This document shows positions 22,051 to 32,486 of a DNA stretch of 64,000 bases, one piece after another (the stretch's first letter is position 1; each line of letters opens with the position of its first letter). Where the stretch lies: the NCBI RefSeq assembly GCF_048544455.1, contig NC_133534.1, forward strand, positions 39,990,217 through 40,054,216, read 5' to 3'. Under the pieces are notes generated by a model. That model was not told where the DNA came from. It searched no databases and worked only from the letters and a program-made list of their open reading frames with translations. Position numbers and translations under genes: made by a program. Origin of the DNA: Silene latifolia. Its lineage: Eukaryota; Streptophyta; Magnoliopsida; Caryophyllales; Caryophyllaceae.

Positions 22051-22179
22051 AACTCCCCCACTTAAATAACACAACGTCCCCGTTGTGCCCGGAGGCTGAC
22101 CGCAGCCAAGCCCAGAATCCTCCCCCGCTAGGTTGGTGACCCGGATACTCCTGACCACAGGCTCACCACACGGTCGCAA

Positions 22180-22195
22180 GGTTGCTCTGATACCA
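22180..22195 (-). promoter_or_regulatory. Primer binding site of the TRIM, initiator tRNA-Met type
   Basis: TGGTATCAGAGCAACC on the - strand, two bases inside the 5' LTR end. Confidence 0.9.
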
Positions 22196-22197
22196 TT

Positions 22198-22401
22198 TAT
22201 AATAACCCGACCCACCACGGTCGTAACACAATCCCAATAAGATGGGATGTGTACCTTTGGGCCCATTACTTGTTCTCACTTAAGCCCAAAAGCACGAGGC
22301 CTTGTTACTAAGTGGCAGGTGGAATCCTGTATAAACATATCACAAGCTCCATATTTTCTCGATGTGGGACAACTTTCCTCTCATACTCTTGGGGTGTTAC
22401 A
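22198..22401 (-). repeat. 5' LTR of the TRIM
   Basis: 204 bp copy with only a few differences from the 3' LTR, for example CTTGTTCTCA versus CTTGTCCTCA near 22271 and TTTTCTCG versus TTTTCCCG near 22355. Confidence 0.92.
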
Positions 22402-22447
22402 CTAGGCCATTTCTTCTCATATTGGTTGCTCCATCTACGTGTAAGGT

Positions 22448-23760
22448 CTATTTCTGGCCTAATTTTTGGGTGTCTAGTTGATTGACCTCTTTTATAATGT
22501 TTGGTTCTAGGTTGGGACTAAAATCAGCCACAAAGTCTGTTAAAGCCTGGGATTTAATTGCCATCCTAGGTTCAAAAGTTACATCATAAGTACTGAGTTG
22601 TACTGACCATTTTGCCATTCTGGCTGAAAGTTCAGGTTTTCTGAGGACAGATTTGATAGGCAGGTTGGTCTTGACAATTATTGGGTGACTCTCAAAGTAG
22701 GGTCTAAGTTTTGTGTAAGATACAATTAATGAAAGCACATATTTTTCAAGTAATCCATACCTTGTTTCTGCATACAGGAGGCTTTTACTTACATAGTAGA
22801 CGGGATGTTGTTGGCTTCAATCTCCTTGGTCAGGACTCCACTTAGTGCTGTCTCGGTGACTGATAGGTAGACCGTCAGGGGTTCTCCTTTGTTAGGTTTG
22901 GCCAGTAGTAGAGAAGTGGCCAGGTAAGTCTTTAATTCTTGGAAGGCTGTTTCATGTTCAGGCATCAATTTGAACGACTTGTTCTTCCTGACAAGGTCAT
23001 AGAATGATCTGCATCTTTCAGATGATCTAGATATGAATCTGTTCAGGGGTGCAACTCTTCCTGTCAATCTCGGGATATCTGTGATTGACCTAGGAGATTC
23101 TAACTCCAGGATGGCTTTTATTTGTTCTGGGCTGGCTTCAATCCCTCTTTTTGTCACCATGTATCCGAAGAATTTGACTGACGATACTTCAAAGTGGCAT
23201 TTAGAGGGGTTGAGTTTCATATTGAATTCTTCCAGGATTTTGAAGGCTACTTCCAGGTCCTTCACATGATCTTCTGCCTTCTTTAATGTGACCACCATGT
23301 CATCTATTTAGACCTCCATTATGTTGCCAATTTGGTCATTGAACATCATGTTAACCAGGCGTTGGTAGGTTGCCCCTGCATTTTTCAGGCCAAAGGGCAT
23401 TATTGTGTAGTAATATATGCCCGTTTCCGTGATGAATGCAGTATTTTCCTGGTCAGCTGGATGCATTTTGATTTGGTTGAATCCACTTGAGGCATCCATG
23501 AACTTTAGTAGTTCGTGCCCAGCTGTAGCATCTACCATTGCATCAATTTGAGAGAGTGGGAATGGGTCTTTTGGACAGGCTTTGTTGAGATATGTGTAGT
23601 TTACATAGACCCTCCACTTGCCATTTTTCTTTTGCACCACGACCACATTAGCCAGCCATTCAGGGTACATTACTTCCCTGATCATTCCCATGTCTAGGAG
23701 TTTGTCCACCTCCTTGTTAATGATTGTATTGCGTTCAGGGGCAAAGTTTATCCTTTTCTA
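22448..23760 (-). pseudogene. T2 reverse transcriptase and first RNase H
   Basis: RT frame from about 23730: NVVVVQKKNGKWRVYVNYTY, then FMDASSGFNQIKMHPADQE with the first catalytic Asp, then MPFGLKNAGATYQRLVN. The YIDD catalytic motif reads stop-IDDM (TAA at 23308-23310), so its Tyr codon became a stop. The connection region follows (MKLNPSKCHFEVSSVKFFGY), then TGRVAPLNRFISRSSERC. After a further break the RNase H gives KLRPYFESHPIIVKTNLPI and ALTDFVADFSPNLEP. It would copy element RNA into DNA. Nonsense and frameshift changes make it inactive. Confidence 0.88.
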
Positions 23761-23782
23761 CTGTACAGGCTTAAAAGAACTG

Positions 23783-25183
23783 TCAATTTTTGAATTTATG
23801 GGTAATAATATTAGCATCTATGACAGTCATATCAAAATGTGACCAAGCAAAGCATGTAGACTTATTCTTAAGAAAACTTACTAGTTCTGGTCTGACGTTA
23901 TCAGGTACATCAGATCCTACTAGTACATACCTGTCAGGGTACTCAGGGTCTAGTACTAGTTGATCTATTTCCATTTGGGTTTCTACCACAGAAGTGCTCA
24001 TGACAGGGTATTTTAATTGCTAAGCGAGAGACTTACCTGCCTTCGAAGGTTTTAATGATTCAGTGTAACATTCCTGGGCATATTTTTTTTCACCTTTAAT
24101 GGTTGTTATTCCCCATTCTATTGGTATTTTGACGTACTAGTGGTAAGTTGAAGGAATGGTTCTGACATTATGGCTCCACGGTCTGCCTAAGATTGCGTTG
24201 TAGGATGAGAGGCAGTCCAGGACCCCAAATCTTTCATGTGTTGAGACTCCTTCAACATAGGTTGGCAGGTAGATTTCTTCTAGAGTGTTCTTAGTTTCAC
24301 CATTGAATCCTACCAAGACATTTGACTTCTTTATGATCTGGTCCTCATTGATCTTCATGGCTTTCAGGACATCAAGCATGATTAGGTTGACTGAGTTGCC
24401 ACCATCTACTAGGATTCTCAGGACACGTGCAGTGCCAATTTGCATAGTGATGACCAGGCCATCATGATGGATGTCCGAAATTCCCTGCATATCAGTGTCG
24501 TCAAAAGTAATTTGAGGTAAATTTCTAGGATTAAAAGGAGATTTCATTTTTGACTCCCTGGCTATTTTCTTTGCAGCTGAGCTAGTCAGGCCACAAATCT
24601 CAGATCCTCCATTGATGAATTTGACTTCATAGATTGGTGGTGCTGGGGGCAGATCACATTGTGGTCTTTCCTGATCCTTCCTTGATCCGCTGTCTTCCAT
24701 GTTCTTTGATGGCATTAAATCCTTCAAGTAGCCTTTCTTTAGCAGGTAAGCCACTTGTCTGCGTAGACCCAGGCATTCTTCTGTGATATGTCCAATGTCC
24801 ATGTGAAATTCACACCATCTTGTTGTGTCTTTCCTTGAGTTGGGATTGTCCGTCTTTATGGGCCACTTGACAATGTCTCCCATGTTGTCAAGCCTTTTGA
24901 TGAGTCCTGCAGTATCAACAGAGAAGTTATATTTCTGAATAGGTGGATAAGTTTAAGAGTTACTTCGTTGCTCATGGGCATAGTTGACTTCTGATCTATC
25001 AGGCCTGGTGTAGGAGGATGGTCTAGAGCCGCTTCCCCTGTGATTAGGACTTCCTGTTAAATCTTTCGTATCCTGAACACTGTCAGTGGTTTCAGCTTTG
25101 AAGCTTTTATCTTCTTCCAGCCTGATGTAGCCAAGTGCCTTTGCCTGAACGTCTTCAAAAGTTAGGCAAGGTTTCATGGTCAG
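23783..25183 (-). pseudogene. T2 gag C-terminus, protease and linker to RT
   Basis: From the T3 junction the - strand frame runs TMKPCLTFEDVQAKALGYIR, stops at 24953, continues in the same frame through RWCEFHMDIGHITEECLGLR (gag end) and LRILVDGGNSVNLIMLDVL (protease; the usual DGGSS-type site reads DGGNS), to AILGRPWSHNVRTIPS and a stop at 24137 where relatives have Gln (YHQC-type becomes YH-stop). The linker STSVVETQMEIDQLVLDPE leads toward RT. Three nonsense codons are visible. T3 interrupts gag at 25184. Confidence 0.82.
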
Positions 25184-25539
25184 TGATGTGACCATAATTG
25201 GCGCATATTTAGCCCCAGAATTAGCCTTGTTCCCATGCTTTTTAGTGCCTATTTGGGTCATTTCTTATCTTTAGTTCTTTGTTTTGCATATTCTTTGAGA
25301 TTTTGATCCCTTGGTAGGAAAGGAGTAAGAATCTTGCATTTTCATGGCAAAACGAGACTAAATTGATCGAATTCAATGACCAAGCATCAAGGAGAGACAT
25401 GATTAGAAGGCCTTTGTACATATTATAGTAGAAGAGCAAAGTTGAGAAAGGATCCTTGAGTCCCCAAGGAAATCCCCAAGGAATTTGTGAAGAAAAGGGA
25501 AGAAAAGAAGAAGATTTGTTGCTGACTGACAATCCGAGC

Positions 25540-25700
25540 GGATTGTCACCAATCCGTCCGTCCCGCAGCAGCACAATCCGAGCGGCTTTGCCATAATCCG
25601 CTCGGATTCCACCTCCACAATCCGTCCGGATTCCCCTGAATCCGCTCAGATTCCAACGCCAGAATCCGCCCGTCCCGACCCTATTCCGCCCGGATTCCAA
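25540..25700. repeat. AATCCGNNCG dyad-box cluster, T3 5' LTR
   Basis: About eight boxes such as AATCCGAGCGGATT, AATCCGTCCGTCCC and AATCCGCTCGGATT. Each pairs AATCCG with CGGATT around two central bases or carries a CCCGTC half. It ends about 145 bp before the TATA box. Confidence 0.85.
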
Positions 25701-25843
25701 AGACAAAGACGGATTGTCTTCTCCAAGCTACGAAGAAAGAAGCCCTTCTCTCGAAAAATACCGGCTCCTCCTTGCTCAACTTAAAAAGTGTAATTACTAG
25801 TTTAGCCCTTAGTTAACCCTAATGCATCCTCCCTAATTTCCAC

Positions 25844-25850
25844 TATAAAT
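25844..25850 (+). promoter_or_regulatory. TATA box of T3 5' LTR
   Basis: CCACTATAAATACCCC; matching boxes are at 35201-35207, 36935-36941 and 42570-42576 in the other three related LTRs. Confidence 0.65.
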
Positions 25851-26944
25851 ACCCCATTAGTCTAATTAGAGGAGCATGTTCTTCTTATCAATAATTAGTG
25901 TAGTTAATATCAATCAAATCTCTCTTTAATATTGTAATCAAGTATTAATCAAGTTTTAATCCAAGTTTTAGTTCTTTAATCTCTCTTTTGTTCATCCTTT
26001 ATTTTGGGTAATTGAAGATTATTTGGGTTATTGTTGAGAGATTGACAACCTTTCAATCAAGCATTCAAGTACTTCTTTTATCTTTGCTTTATTATTGGAA
26101 TCATTAGTAGGTATAATCTCTTAATCCCTTTTTAATTATTGTTAATTACTTTCATTTATTCATCATGTTTCATATTGTTGGTATGATTGACAACCTTGCT
26201 AGCATGATCAACATGATAATGAGTGAGTAGTATCTTAGCTAGGGTTAATGGGTGATTAGGGGAAACCAACATGGGGAATGATTCATGCTTAAATTAATAT
26301 GCTTTCATGTTTTATTTGCTTGCTTGTTTTGATCTCAACTCATGCACATGTTATATTTGATGAAATGCTAAGCCTATGAATCCTTGCATTTACTATCATC
26401 TTCTATCTTTTCAATGAGACTTGTAAGACATAACCCAACTCGAGTCTCATTAGACCATGCATGTTGTTGAGTAGGGAAGATTAAGTCGACTTGTAGGTGT
26501 TGTACAATCTAATCGATTCGGCTCTAGGACCCAAACTTTCATAGGATTGTAAGATATAACCCAACTCAATCCATCACAACAATAATTGCTTGCTTATAAT
26601 TTGAGAACATGTTTGTATGATCATATCCCATGATTCCCCTATGATCCCATGACACCCTAGTGCCTTTAATCAATTGTTTACACCCCTTTAATTCATCATG
26701 CTTGTTTATTTTCATTGCTATTTAAGTTTAGTAACCTTCTACATCAACCCAATTTGTGACACCCCTTAGACACCACTAGTTTCAATATAAATCTCATTTC
26801 AACTCCCGTCCCTTGGGATCCGACCTTTACTTGCCTCTTTACTAATTGTAGAGTTGTTTGTGGAGCTATAAATTGTGTTTTGATTCGACCGTGACCAACG
26901 ACCACATCTTAATTTGTGAACACTTAGCGGGATCGCATCAAAAA

Positions 26945-26962
26945 TGGCGCCGTTGTCGGGGA
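26945..26962 (+). promoter_or_regulatory. Primer binding site of T3, tRNA-Asp type with one mismatch
   Basis: TGGCGCCGTTGTCGGGGA, 4 nt after the LTR; one T in place of C compared with T1 and T4. Confidence 0.9.
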
Positions 26963-27017
26963 CGGTGTTTGTTTGATTTAGATTTCTTTTTATTGTTATT
27001 AGTTGTGTCTTTCTTCG

Positions 27018-27043
27018 CCTTGAGGAAGTAAAACTCCTCAAGG
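27018..27043 (+). promoter_or_regulatory. Leader hairpin upstream of T3 gag
   Basis: Perfect 9 bp inverted repeat CCTTGAGGA/TCCTCAAGG with an 8 nt loop, 37 nt before the gag ATG at 27081. Confidence 0.65.
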
Positions 27044-27080
27044 TTTGTTCTAATTGTTTTCGAGTTGTTTGATATTTTGC

Positions 27081-28618
27081 ATGTCTAGAAGGTTACAAGG
27101 TGATTTGTTACCTTTTGACCGTGAAATCGAAAGAACCTTGACGAACAATAGGAGACTTGTTAGGAGGAATTTAAGAGGTATTAGTGAAGTTGTCCAACCC
27201 ACTAGTGAGTTTGTCAATCCTTTCGCAATAGAAGGAGAAGAGAACCCATTACACAATACCCCACAAAATCCACCTACAATGCCAAAATTCTCGTCACACT
27301 CATACCCACCGAGGAGAATCTACCAAATGGTACTCCTACACCGCAACATCTAACCGGAAATTTTATTGCCAAGTCCGCCTTCATCCAATTAGTTGAGAGG
27401 AGCCAATTTGGGGGATGCCTAGTGAAGACCCTCATTCTCATATGGAAACCTTTTGCGACTATTGTGATGCTATCTCTCAAACGGGCGTGACTCAAGACCA
27501 AATTAGATGGGTCTTATTTCCTTTTTCCTTAATCGGCACCGCGAAGCAATGGTTGAAGGGCCTTGATAAGGCCACCCTTGGAATAGATTCTTGGAAGAAG
27601 TTGGCTCTAGCTTTCTACAAATAATTCTACCCACCGGAAAAGACTAACATGCTAAGAGCTCAAATTACGGGTTTTAAGCAAAGGGATGAAGAGTCTTTGT
27701 ATGAAGCTTGGGAGCGGTTCAAGGGAATTTGTCGCTCATGTCCTCACCATGGACTTAGCGAATGGTTTTTGGTACAACAATTTTGGAATGGTTTATATGA
27801 AGATTCTAGGAACATTCTCAATATGGGAACAAATGGAATGTTCACCGAAGTTGATGACAATCAAACATGGAACAAGATTGAGGAAATGGCGGTCCATAAC
27901 TCACAATATAGTAGACCTCGCAAGGCTACTAGAGGAGGAAAGCATGAAGTGGACTCCGTTACTCAATTGGGTGCTCAACTTAGTGCTCACATTGACACAA
28001 TCAACTTGAAGTTTGAACAAGCTATGGCTAGACTTGAGGAAAACTCAAAATCATCAAAGCATCATGTCAATGCCATGACGGCATCCTCATCAATCCCATG
28101 TGGGATATGTGAGAATTGTGGAACTTTGGGTCATGACCCAAGTGAGTGTAGGGGAACAACCGAACAAGTTAATGCTTTCCAAGCTTACAAGAGTGGTACC
28201 CCTTATTCCAATTTTTACAATGAGAACACCAAGTTCCATCCAAATCTCTCATACAAAAGCCAAAATGTTCAAAACCCTCAAACAACATACACTCCACCAC
28301 CCATGAGAAACCAAAATCAAAGAGCCTTTTACAATCAAAACCAAGGTTACCAAAATCAAAATCCATACAATCACCAAAATGACCAAGGTTTTGATGTCCA
28401 AAAAGCGGTCCTCCAAATGCAAAAGAATCAACAAGAATTTTTCACTCAAATGCAAAAAGATAGCCAAGCAAAGGAAACCACCATCAACAACATTCTAGCT
28501 CACACCAAGATGTTGGAAACACAATTGACTCAACTAGCATCTTCAAGCTCACAAAGACAAAGGGGCAATTACCACCTCAAAGTAATCCCCTAGACATGAA
28601 ACAGTTAGTGCCATTCAT
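27081..28618 (+). pseudogene. T3 gag
   Basis: Starts MSRRLQGDLLPFDREIERTL. The frame changes near 27300 and again near 27410, then runs PHSHMETFCDYCDAISQTGV and IRWVLFPFSLIGTAKQWLKG, with a TAA at 27622-27624 (AFYK-stop-FYPPEKT) inside the conserved gag core. It continues with ESLYEAWERFKGICRSCPHH, a knuckle CENCGTLGHDPSEC and a Gln/Asn-rich tail ending in a predicted helix (KAVLQMQKNQQEFFTQMQKD). Another frame change before 28619 separates it from the protease part. It would form the particle shell. At least three frameshifts and one stop mean this copy makes no full gag. Confidence 0.88.
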
Positions 28619-29872
28619 TTGAGAAGTGGTAAAAGGTATGAAGCACCGAAGAAGCAAGTTGAGGATGAAGTTGTGGAAGCTAGTGAAAAGGAAGAAATTG
28701 TGCAAAACTCCAAAGATAGAGAATCATCAAAAGAAGAAAGTTCAAGGAAAAATGAAGACAAGGCCAAGGAGAAGGAGCCCATTGTGATTAGACTCCCTTT
28801 TCCAAGTCGTCAAGCCAAGCCCAAATTTGATGATCAACTTGGAAAATTCATGGAAATTGTGAAGAATTTGGAAGTCTCAATTCCTTTCACGGAATTAATC
28901 AATCACGTGCCGGCCTATGCGAAATACATGAAAGATATCCTCACAAAGAAGAAGTCGATCCGGAAGCTTGAGACTATCGCCTTCACTAAGGTGAGTAGTG
29001 CAATACTTCAAGGGAGTTCACCTCCAAAGTTAAAGGATCCGGGAAGCTTCTCAATACCGTGTACCATTGGCGACACAACGATCAACAAAGCCTTATGTGA
29101 TCTAGGGGCTAGTGTGAGTGTCATGCCGTACTCGGTGAGTAAAAGGTTGGGGATGGGAGAGCTTAAATGCACCAACATCACACTCCAAATGGCCGATAGA
29201 TCGACGAAGACACCGTTCGGGATATGGGAAGATGTCCCCGTGCGAATTGGGAAGTTTTTCATCCCGGTGGACTTTGTCATTGTTGATATGGAGGAAGATT
29301 CCAACATTCCAATCATCCTAGGAAGACCTTTCCTACACACCGTCGGTGCGGTGATTGATGTGAAACATGGTGAGCTCACTCTAGAAGTGGGAGATGAAAG
29401 CATAACTTTTAATCTTGACAAGACTATGAGAGCTCCTCGTTTGCATGAACCATGTTTCATGATTGATCATTATAGCCGAAAGGATGAAAGGAAGAAATCG
29501 GAACTCCAATGGAAGAAGAAAATTGAAGATGCTCCATTCAAAGAGCAAGTGAATTGTGACAAGGAGAGCTTGCAAAGCTCATCAAAATCAACCAAGGAAG
29601 AAGAGGATGGCCTCATTGGCCAAGAGAAGAAATTGGGAGAGTTGTCTCCATCTAAGCAAGAGATTTTCAATGATCAACTCAATGAAGTTTGTGGTCTTTG
29701 GGACGACGAATTTGAAGGGATTTTTAATCCCTACATTGGTAATGCCATCGATCAAGACCAACAACAAGGGCCAAGGTCTATTGAGAACCTCTACCATGAT
29801 AATGAACAAGCCTTCGATTACTTTTTCAAGGTGTTGAGGAACATCAACAACACCTTGGACATGCCCCCTTGA
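28619..29872 (+). pseudogene. T3 gag-protease C-terminal half with intact aspartic protease
   Basis: 417 open codons from RSGKRYEAPKKQVEDE. After a charged Glu/Lys linker come VSIPFTELINHVPAYAKYMK and the protease: CDLGASVSVMPYSVSKRL (catalytic Asp about residue 163) and IPIILGRPFLHTVGAVIDVK. The protein ends YHDNEQAFDYFFKVLRNINN, related to the T4 end. In an intact element this part is fused to gag. The protease cuts the gag precursor. A conserved box follows the stop by about 20 nt, and no RT frame follows. Confidence 0.88.
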
Positions 29873-30900
29873 CATCTCATCAAGAATGATAGTTTGGTGG
29901 AGTCCTCCCTAAACCACCACTTGTAAATATTTCTAACTCCCTAACTTACATTTCAATTCTTGTATTGCATTTTTGTCATCTTTGGATTTTTATTTACTTT
30001 GATCAAAATAATTGTCATGTTTGAGAGAAGTGAGGGAGGGACTAACGATTTCAATTGATGTGTAGTGCTTTTCGCTTAGTGTGGGGATGGCTATTGTCTA
30101 GGCTATCCATGCCTTAGTAGTGCCCCCACAATGAAGAACACAAGACTTGAAGAAAGAATGGAAGAATGGTATGGGAAATGCAATGTGCACGGATGGAACT
30201 GAATCCGTGTACACAGGGGAAGAATCCGAGCGGATTCCTGAGAATCCGCCCGTCTTGAAGAATCCGAGCGTATTGCAGAAAAGACGCCCGTCCTGAACTG
30301 AGCTGAATTTTGAAAATTTCTTGACTGTGACAGAATCCGGGCGTCCTGTGAAGAATCCGCCCGTCTTGAAGAATCCGCCCGTCTTGTAAGAAAGACGCCC
30401 GTCTTTGCAGCTGAGGAAAACAAGCAAAATTTTCTGGACTGAAATCCGTCCGTCTTTAAGCAAATCCGCCCGTCCCGTGTTCAGCAAATCCGAGCAGATT
30501 GTCACAAATCCGCCCGTCTTTAGGCGAGTTTTGCAAAGTCCAGAAAGAGCAGAATCCGCACGGATTGCCCCTGCAGATTCGAAAATTTCGGTCTGTTTAA
30601 AACCCCTCCCACCTTCATTCATTCATTCATTCATTCATAAACACTACCCACAACATCAAAACCCTCATCCTCTCCATCACAAAAATAAAAACCCTCAACA
30701 ACATTCACCAAATACAAATCAAATCATCCTTCCAACAACAAATCAATCACTCCTTCTTCAACAAAAATCAAAACCAAGCACAAAATCTTCAACCTTTGAG
30801 TCGATTTTTGATTTCATAAAGGCAAAGCCTTTCACCTTCAAATCGATTTGGGCATACTACAAATTGAAGATTTTTCATTCTTTTCTTGGTTAGTTCATCA
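29873..30900 (+). other. T3 internal spacer with AATCCG boxes and candidate internal promoter
   Basis: There is no gene in this 1 kb. It contains the post-gag box (29892-29920), a polypurine-like GCTTAGTGTGGGGATGG near 30073, about a dozen AATCCGNNCG boxes (30200-30560), TTTAAAACCCCTCCC at 30596 and a (CATT)n run at 30614-30640. The order box cluster, TATA-like site, C-rich leader, ATG mirrors the LTR. Confidence 0.65.
30200..30560. repeat. Internal AATCCGNNCG box cluster of T3
   Basis: Boxes include AATCCGAGCGGATT, AATCCGCCCGTCTTG (three times), AATCCGGGCGTCC, AATCCGTCCGTC and AATCCGCACGGATTG. They are the same motif family as in the T3 and T4 LTRs but outside any LTR. Confidence 0.85.
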
Positions 30901-32486
30901 ATGGCAAGGACTAAGGGGGCAACAAAGGCAACAAAGGCACTAAGGCACTCTCACAAAGGCAAAAGGCTCTTCAAACAAAGAAAGCATTGGCTATGGTGGT
31001 AGCAACACCAAACTTGGAAGTGCAACAACAACAACAACCTTCTATGGGAGCAACAACACCTTCTACTCCGGTAATTGATCAACTTTTGCATTATCCGGAG
31101 GTAACTTTTATTTCCGATACCCATAGAAATACCTTTGTCAAGTTTGCTATGAAGTCATTACAATCCACCAAATTCATATGTGAAGATACCTTAGAAAAAT
31201 TGGGTGTTCTTGAGCAAACAAAAGCCTTTTTCAATGTCATGGGGTTGAAGAAATTGTTTGAAACAAGGGAATTGACATACCCCTCCCTTACCTTGGAATT
31301 TTTAAGTTCCTTGAAAGTCACCAAAGTTGAGAATAGGGAGAATATCGAGTTTCGTCTAGCTAATGTTAGTAGACGCATTACCTTTAGGGAATTGGGTGAA
31401 ATTTTGGGTCTTAGTGATGAACCGAGTTATTTTAAGAGTTATGGAAAGTATGACCCCGAACCTCTTTGGGAGGCAATCTCTGGGAAGAAATTTGAGGATT
31501 TTCATGCGAGTCGTGCTCTTTTGCTCCACCATCCGGGCATAAGAGTATGGCACAAGGTCGTGGGTAACACCATAATTGCTAGGAAAGATACCAACCATTT
31601 CACAAGACTTGATTTTATTCTCCTTGAATCGGCTTTGAATATCGGAAGAGTACACACCAAGCCTTACAATTCTTTGAGGCTCTTGGTAGATAGATGGCTC
31701 AACATTGATTGTGGGAAGAAGGGCACGACCGTTATTGTCAATGGCGGCCTAGTCACACTCCTAGCTAAGCACTTTGATCCTAACTTCAATAAGGATAACA
31801 AGTACAAAGCAAAGGAGGGTGGCCATGTTGTTGATATGCATACTATGATTCACAAGTTCAAGTGGGTTGCCCATAACCCCCTTGACACTAAGTATGGATG
31901 GCTCACTAGTGAAGCTAGATCGTTCACCTTGCCTTCGAAGATTTGTCGTCTAAGTGTCCACCGGACCAATTATCTACTTCCCCTTTCCAAAGAGGCCGAG
32001 TATATCATTCGACAACAAAAGGGTGATCTTGAAACGCCCTCCTCTTCCATTGTCATACCACCTTACCCCTTCAAGTATGAAGAGTTCAAGCCGGAAGGAG
32101 TTGAAGTTGGGAAAGACTATGTGACTCTTCTCATGCAAGCAATGCACAAGCAAGCCTATGAAGATCGGAAAAATGCCTACTTGGCTCAATATCCACCCCT
32201 CCTACATTTAGCTAGGCAAGGACTACTTGATCCATCTTGTCCTTTGCCTAGTTGGGCGGATAGAGAAGTCTTATTTCCGGGTGCATCTAGGGTCATTTTG
32301 GGTGACAATGAGGTTGTTGAAAATGTTGAAGAAGTTGATGATAATATTGAAGATGAAGGTGAAGATGAAGATGAAGATGAAGATGAGGAAGATGAGGAAG
32401 AAAGTGAAGAAGCAAATTACAAGGAAAGTGGCAATGTAACCACTTATCATGAGGGAAGTGATGATGATAGCATGATGGAAGATTAG
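30901..32486 (+). CDS. T3 accessory protein, resembling Athila ORF1-type plant transposon protein
   Basis: 499 codons are open from ATG 30987 to 32486. The natural start is probably ATG 30901 (MARTKGATKATKA): from about 30940 the second frame reads KALSQRQKALQTKKALAMVV, so a one-base indel near 30935-30945 cut off the basic N-terminus. The body is a folded-looking, stop-free region (TFISDTHRNTFVKFAMKSLQ, TFRELGEILGLSDEPSYFKS, YNSLRLLVDRWLNIDCGKKG, TYGWLTSEARSF-like), then a Glu/Asp-rich tail of about 60 residues. It resembles proteins annotated as Athila ORF1 family or putative plant transposon protein; biochemical function is unknown. It stays open while gag of the same element is broken. 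Confidence 0.7.

Larger units (their letters stand above)
21847..22401 (-). mobile_element. TRIM: complete miniature LTR retrotransposon
   Basis: Two 204 bp direct repeats (21847-22050 and 22198-22401), beginning TGTAACACCCCAAG on the - strand, flank 147 bp. The primer site TGGTATCAGAGCAACC (initiator tRNA-Met type) and the polypurine tract AAGTGGGGGAGTT lie at the proper inner borders. The 5 bp CTAGG flanks both sides (21842-21846 and 22402-22406) as a target duplication. It has no coding capacity, so it depends on enzymes in trans. I do not see the 5S rRNA-like segment of Cassandra TRIMs. It splits the T2 RNase H region. Confidence 0.93.
15977..25183 (-). mobile_element. T2: Tat-lineage (Retand/Ogre-like) Ty3/gypsy element, 5' end missing
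   Basis: On the - strand: gag remnant, protease, RT, RNase H, second RNase H and integrase (25183 down to 20179), then a spacer with tandem repeats, an antisense ORF on the + strand (17089-19274), a polypurine tract and a 3' LTR. The order and the antisense ORF fit Tat-lineage elements. T3 is inserted in gag at 25184, and the 5' LTR and the rest of gag are not found beyond T3/T4, so they were lost. A complete TRIM interrupts the RNase H part. The left boundary at about 15977 is set only by where Copia coding stops. Confidence 0.8.
25184..26940 (+). repeat. 5' LTR of T3
   Basis: 1757 bp, TGATGTGACC to GATCGCATCA. It contains a cluster of AATCCG dyad boxes at 25540-25700 and TATAAAT at 25844-25850. 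The - strand open frames across the box cluster come from repeat periodicity, not genes. Confidence 0.9.

Noticed and set aside
21847..22401. Cassandra-type TRIM
   Set aside because: No 5S rRNA-like promoter segment is visible in its LTR.
25242..25706. 154-codon - strand frame duplicated at 34599-35063
   Set aside because: It is LTR sequence; the repeated frame reflects LTR duplication and box periodicity.
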